DNA from: Clostridia bacterium
GTDB lineage: Bacteria; Bacillota; Clostridia; Christensenellales; Aristaeellaceae
Assembly: GCA_017552615.1 (NCBI GenBank)
Contig: JAFZPI010000035.1
Coordinates: 1 to 64,000 of the forward strand
Length of the DNA stretch: 64,000 nucleotides
Reading direction: 5' to 3'
Part shown: positions 61,699 through 64,000 of the stretch, one piece after another
Numbering within the stretch: the first letter of the stretch is position 1
Layout of the letters: each line of letters starts with the position of its first letter
The notes under the pieces: generated by a model
The model's input: only the letters and a program-made list of their open reading frames with translations
Told to the model about the DNA's origin: nothing
Databases searched by the model: none
Program-made: the position numbers and the translations under genes

Positions 61699-62832
61699 AT
61701 GAAACGCTGTTTTCTGATCCTGTTTGTTCTCTCCCTTTCTCTTCTTCCGGCCGCTGTCCTTGCGGAAAAGACAGTCGGCACCGACGTCGCCGACGAAGAC
61801 ATCACAGATTTCTATTTCACCTGTTCCACCTCGACCTATCCGCCCGAATACCAGCGGTATCGCTTTTACGTCGAGGACGGGAAAAAGCTCTTCTTTCACG
61901 AAGCCCGCGAGGGCGGCGGCTGGCCGCAGGCGGAAGAGGACATCACCCTTTCCGGCACGGTGGAACTGTCGGAAGAGGACTGGGCAGCCTTCTGCGCCTG
62001 TCTCCGCGGAGGCACAGTGCGGCCGCGTTCCGATGAGGTCCTCGACGGGGATTCCGGCCCGTGGACCTATCTGTACTGGACAGGAGACGGAGGGATTGAC
62101 CAGGAGTTTTCGTTCGCTTCCTATGCAAAAGCAAAAGAGTTTGAAGAACTATGCTTTTCCCTTGCACAGAACCACGTCCTGACCCGGTTCTATTTCTACC
62201 ACGGTGGCTACATGGTGCCTGAGTTTTACGAGATCATTCTTCGGAACGGGAACTATTATATGATTGAAAACGAGGATGAAACCAGGCCGTTCGACCTCGC
62301 ATATGAAAAAGAAATCGAAACTGTTATCGAAACATACAATATCCTGTCCTGGGACGGTTTTGACAAGAGCAATCCCTATGTGCTGGACGGGGAAAGCTTC
62401 ACCCTGGAACTCAGATACGCCGACGGCACATCCGTCCGCGCCTACGGCGACAATTCCTTCCCGGAGAATTACAATGACGCCATGGACAGCATCGAAGCCA
62501 TTCTCGAAAAAGAAAAGATGTCCCGGATGGCCGGCACCTACCGCTACGAAGGCGAAGGCATCGGCGGTGACTTCACGATCACGCTGAATGCGGACGGAAC
62601 CTACACATTTTACGAAGGCTACCTGAGCAGCTACATGGGCGGCGGAACGTGGAGCATCTTCAGCGGCGCTGTATACCTCACGGAACAGAACGGTTACGAC
62701 CTGGAATTCATGTTTGGATATGAAGACGGCACGCTGATCTATATCGCCGATGGATCGGATGCTTTCATCTATGTGAAAGTTGGGGACGGGGAAAGGTTTG
62801 TACGGGTGGACGATAAGGGAGTAATAAACTGA
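61699..62832 (+). CDS. Secreted hypothetical protein
   Basis: 377 residues from ATG 61699, after AGGAGG. Signal peptide MKRCFLILFVLSLSLLPAAVLA. A mostly beta protein with high Tyr, Glu and Gly content: FYFTCSTSTYPPEYQRYRFY, DGKKLFFHEAREGGG, and a C-terminal domain from about residue 275 (MAGTYRYEGEGIGGDFTIT, TWSIFSGAVYLTEQNGYDLE) resembling lipocalin-like repeats. No catalytic signature. Likely an exported binding protein. Confidence 0.65.
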   Translation: MKRCFLILFVLSLSLLPAAVLAEKTVGTDVADEDITDFYFTCSTSTYPPEYQRYRFYVEDGKKLFFHEAREGGGWPQAEEDITLSGTVELSEEDWAAFCACLRGGTVRPRSDEVLDGDSGPWTYLYWTGDGGIDQEFSFASYAKAKEFEELCFSLAQNHVLTRFYFYHGGYMVPEFYEIILRNGNYYMIENEDETRPFDLAYEKEIETVIETYNILSWDGFDKSNPYVLDGESFTLELRYADGTSVRAYGDNSFPENYNDAMDSIEAILEKEKMSRMAGTYRYEGEGIGGDFTITLNADGTYTFYEGYLSSYMGGGTWSIFSGAVYLTEQNGYDLEFMFGYEDGTLIYIADGSDAFIYVKVGDGERFVRVDDKGVIN

Positions 62833-62872
62833 AACCTTATTTCGTCTCAGTCCTGCAGTTCACGTAGGGGTA

Positions 62873-62985
62873 CCCCTCTGGCCTGCGGGCCACCTCCCCA
62901 CTGCGGTGGGGAGGCTAAGGGCTTTGCAGGTACCTTCTAGGCTCCCCATCGCAATGGGGAGCTCCCGCGAAGCGGGTGAGGGGTT
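62873..62985 (+). repeat. Tandem repeat unit 1 of 113 bp
   Basis: Unit starting CCCCTCTGGCCTGCGGGCC and ending GGTGAGGGGTT. Contains three short hairpins (TGGCCTGCGGGCCA, CTCCCC/GGGGAG arms, and GCTCCCCATCGCAATGGGGAGC). Non-coding gap 62833-63152. Confidence 0.88.
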
Positions 62986-63098
62986 CCCCTCTGGCCTGCG
63001 GGCCACCTCCCCACTGCGTTGGGGAGGCTAAGAGCTTTGCAGGTACCTTCCAGGCTCCCCATCGCAATGGGGAGCTCCCGCGAAGCGGGTGAGGGGCT
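62986..63098 (+). repeat. Tandem repeat unit 2 of 113 bp
   Basis: Same as unit 1 apart from four substitutions, about 96% identity. A third, truncated start (CTCCCCATG) follows at 63098. Confidence 0.88.
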
Positions 63099-63152
63099 CC
63101 CCATGCGGATCCATGACAATCAGATATATTTCAATGATACAGGAGCCATTCA

Positions 63153-63899
63153 ATGACCGCCATTCAGCCCTCCGCTTTATCCGCACTAAGGCTAATCATC
63201 GCTCACACCCGGAGGCTAGTCTTCTTCGGGGGCGCCGGGGTGTCCACCGCGAGCGGCATCCCGGACTTCCGGTCTTCCACAGGGCTGTATGCAGAAAGCG
63301 CGAACAGTCTCAGCGCCGAGATGATCCTCAGCAAAAGCTTCCTGCACCTGCAGCCCGAAGCCTTCTTCGCGTATTATCGGAGCCACCTGCTTTTTCCCGA
63401 CGCGAAACCAAACGCCGCGCACCGATATCTCTGGGAGCTGGAGAAAAAAGACATCCTGCGGGGGATCGTCACACAGAATGTCGACGGCCTGCACCGGCTC
63501 GCGGGAAACCGGCGCGTCTATGAACTGCACGGAAGCGTTTACGAAAATGCCTGCATGGAGTGCAACGCCTCCTATCCGATGGAAGCCATCCTGCACTCGG
63601 AGGGGATCCCGCGCTGTTCCTGCGGTGGGGTGATCCGGCCGGGGATCGTGCTCTACGGCGAGCCGCTCGAACCCTTTGTGCTGATTGGCGCGCGGAGGGA
63701 GATTGCTTCTGCCAATACCATGATCGTCGCCGGGACGTCGCTGGCCGTGGAACCCGCGGCGTCGCTGATCGACGGCTTCAGCGGAAAGGACTTGGTTGTC
63801 ATCAACAATGAACAGACCCCGGCCGATGCGCGGGCAACCTTGGTGATTCGCGGAGATGTCTCGGAGGTATTCGAAAAGCTGATGAACGGATCACCCTGA
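63153..63899 (+). CDS. cobB: SIR2-family NAD-dependent protein deacylase
   Basis: 248 residues from ATG 63153. Sirtuin motifs in order: VFFGGAGVSTASGIPDFRSS (NAD loop), TQNVDGLHRLAG, catalytic His in YELHGSVYE, the zinc set CMECNAS ... PRCSCGG, and ATLVIRGDVSEV at the end. Removes acyl groups from lysines using NAD. It follows the tandem repeats and lies alone. The gene symbol is by similarity. Confidence 0.94.
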   Translation: MTAIQPSALSALRLIIAHTRRLVFFGGAGVSTASGIPDFRSSTGLYAESANSLSAEMILSKSFLHLQPEAFFAYYRSHLLFPDAKPNAAHRYLWELEKKDILRGIVTQNVDGLHRLAGNRRVYELHGSVYENACMECNASYPMEAILHSEGIPRCSCGGVIRPGIVLYGEPLEPFVLIGARREIASANTMIVAGTSLAVEPAASLIDGFSGKDLVVINNEQTPADARATLVIRGDVSEVFEKLMNGSP

Positions 63900-63943
63900 C
63901 GCGATCCTTCACCATAAAGAACAAGCCAAACGGGAGGAAGACC

Positions 63944-64000
63944 ATGGCCATTACAGTGAATCTGCGTTATACCGGCGAAAACGGCAATGCCCGGAAGTTT
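63944..64000 (+). CDS. Antibiotic biosynthesis monooxygenase-like protein, 3' partial
   Basis: 19 codons from ATG 63944, after GGGAGGAAG. The start MAITVNLRYTGENGNARKF resembles small ABM-fold proteins, but the window ends too early for proof. Lies 44 bases after the sirtuin gene, probably co-transcribed. Confidence 0.5.
   Translation, partial: MAITVNLRYTGENGNARKF

Noticed and set aside
62873..63098. Possible CRISPR array
   Set aside because: Two long near-identical tandem units with no spacers between them.

Overview
The window looks like a chromosomal segment of a high-GC member of the Bacillota, class Clostridia, probably a gut or rumen anaerobe; I would not go below class. The signs are a block running asp23-like genes, nusB, folD, xseAB and ispA, a LexA box of the CGAAC-N4-GTTTG type in front of recA, a reverse rubrerythrin, DUF1836, DUF2273 and DUF6106 proteins, many secreted proteins with SH3, LRR or SGNH domains, AGGAGG ribosome sites, and frequent GTG and TTG starts. 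Most genes are GC-rich, but several short stretches (about 4.2-4.8, 17.4-18.0, 24.7-26.3, 32.7-33.5 and 50.4-52.0 kb) are clearly more AT-rich and hold toxin-antitoxin, acetyltransferase or unknown genes, which suggests gain by transfer.

Layout. 0-9 kb: the end of an ammonium transporter fused to a PII domain, a putative glycoside hydrolase, a P1 peptidase, secreted SH3 proteins, a type III toxin-antitoxin locus with its RNA antitoxin, a methyltransferase/YjbR pair, a tautomerase and a MerR/GyrI regulator. 9-19 kb: a membrane protein, a CAT-fold acyltransferase and an adenylation enzyme in a row; the BrnT/BrnA and RelE/ParE-type modules; glutamate dehydrogenase, SfsA, recA with an SOS promoter. 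19-28 kb: thioesterase, cinA, recO, phosphatase, secreted proteins, three GNAT acetyltransferases behind glpK. 28-40 kb: a PHP phosphatase, repeat elements, a CHAP-type protein, asnA, a LytTR regulator, an ABC-F ATPase with an uORF-containing leader, a structured RNA unit with a 29-codon ORF, an ECF-like membrane protein, RF3 and SGNH hydrolases. 40-50 kb: a long minus-strand block from Asp23 to nifS and thiI, with the usual four-base ATGA overlaps. 50-64 kb: reverse rubrerythrin, AT-rich unknowns, birA-acpS-pectinesterase, then a minus-strand cassette of AraC/GyrI regulator, methyltransferase, CAT, kinase-like protein, GNATs and a flavodoxin-like reductase; a potassium channel; tandem repeats; a sirtuin; and the start of a monooxygenase-like gene.

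The two most interesting systems are the type III toxin-antitoxin locus (4159-4840), where promoter, 36-base RNA repeats, terminator and ToxN/AbiQ-like gene are all visible, and the autonomous transcription unit at 35246-35527, which has a consensus promoter, a three-part stem pairing its two ends, an internal small ORF and a terminator formed by the closing stem. A leader with short uORFs and a sequestered ribosome site lies in front of the ABC-F gene, and a 19-bp-spacer MerR-type promoter precedes the MerR gene. Dispersed intergenic repeats with inverted arms recur at 28.8, 30.9-31.1, 47.0 and 62.9 kb.
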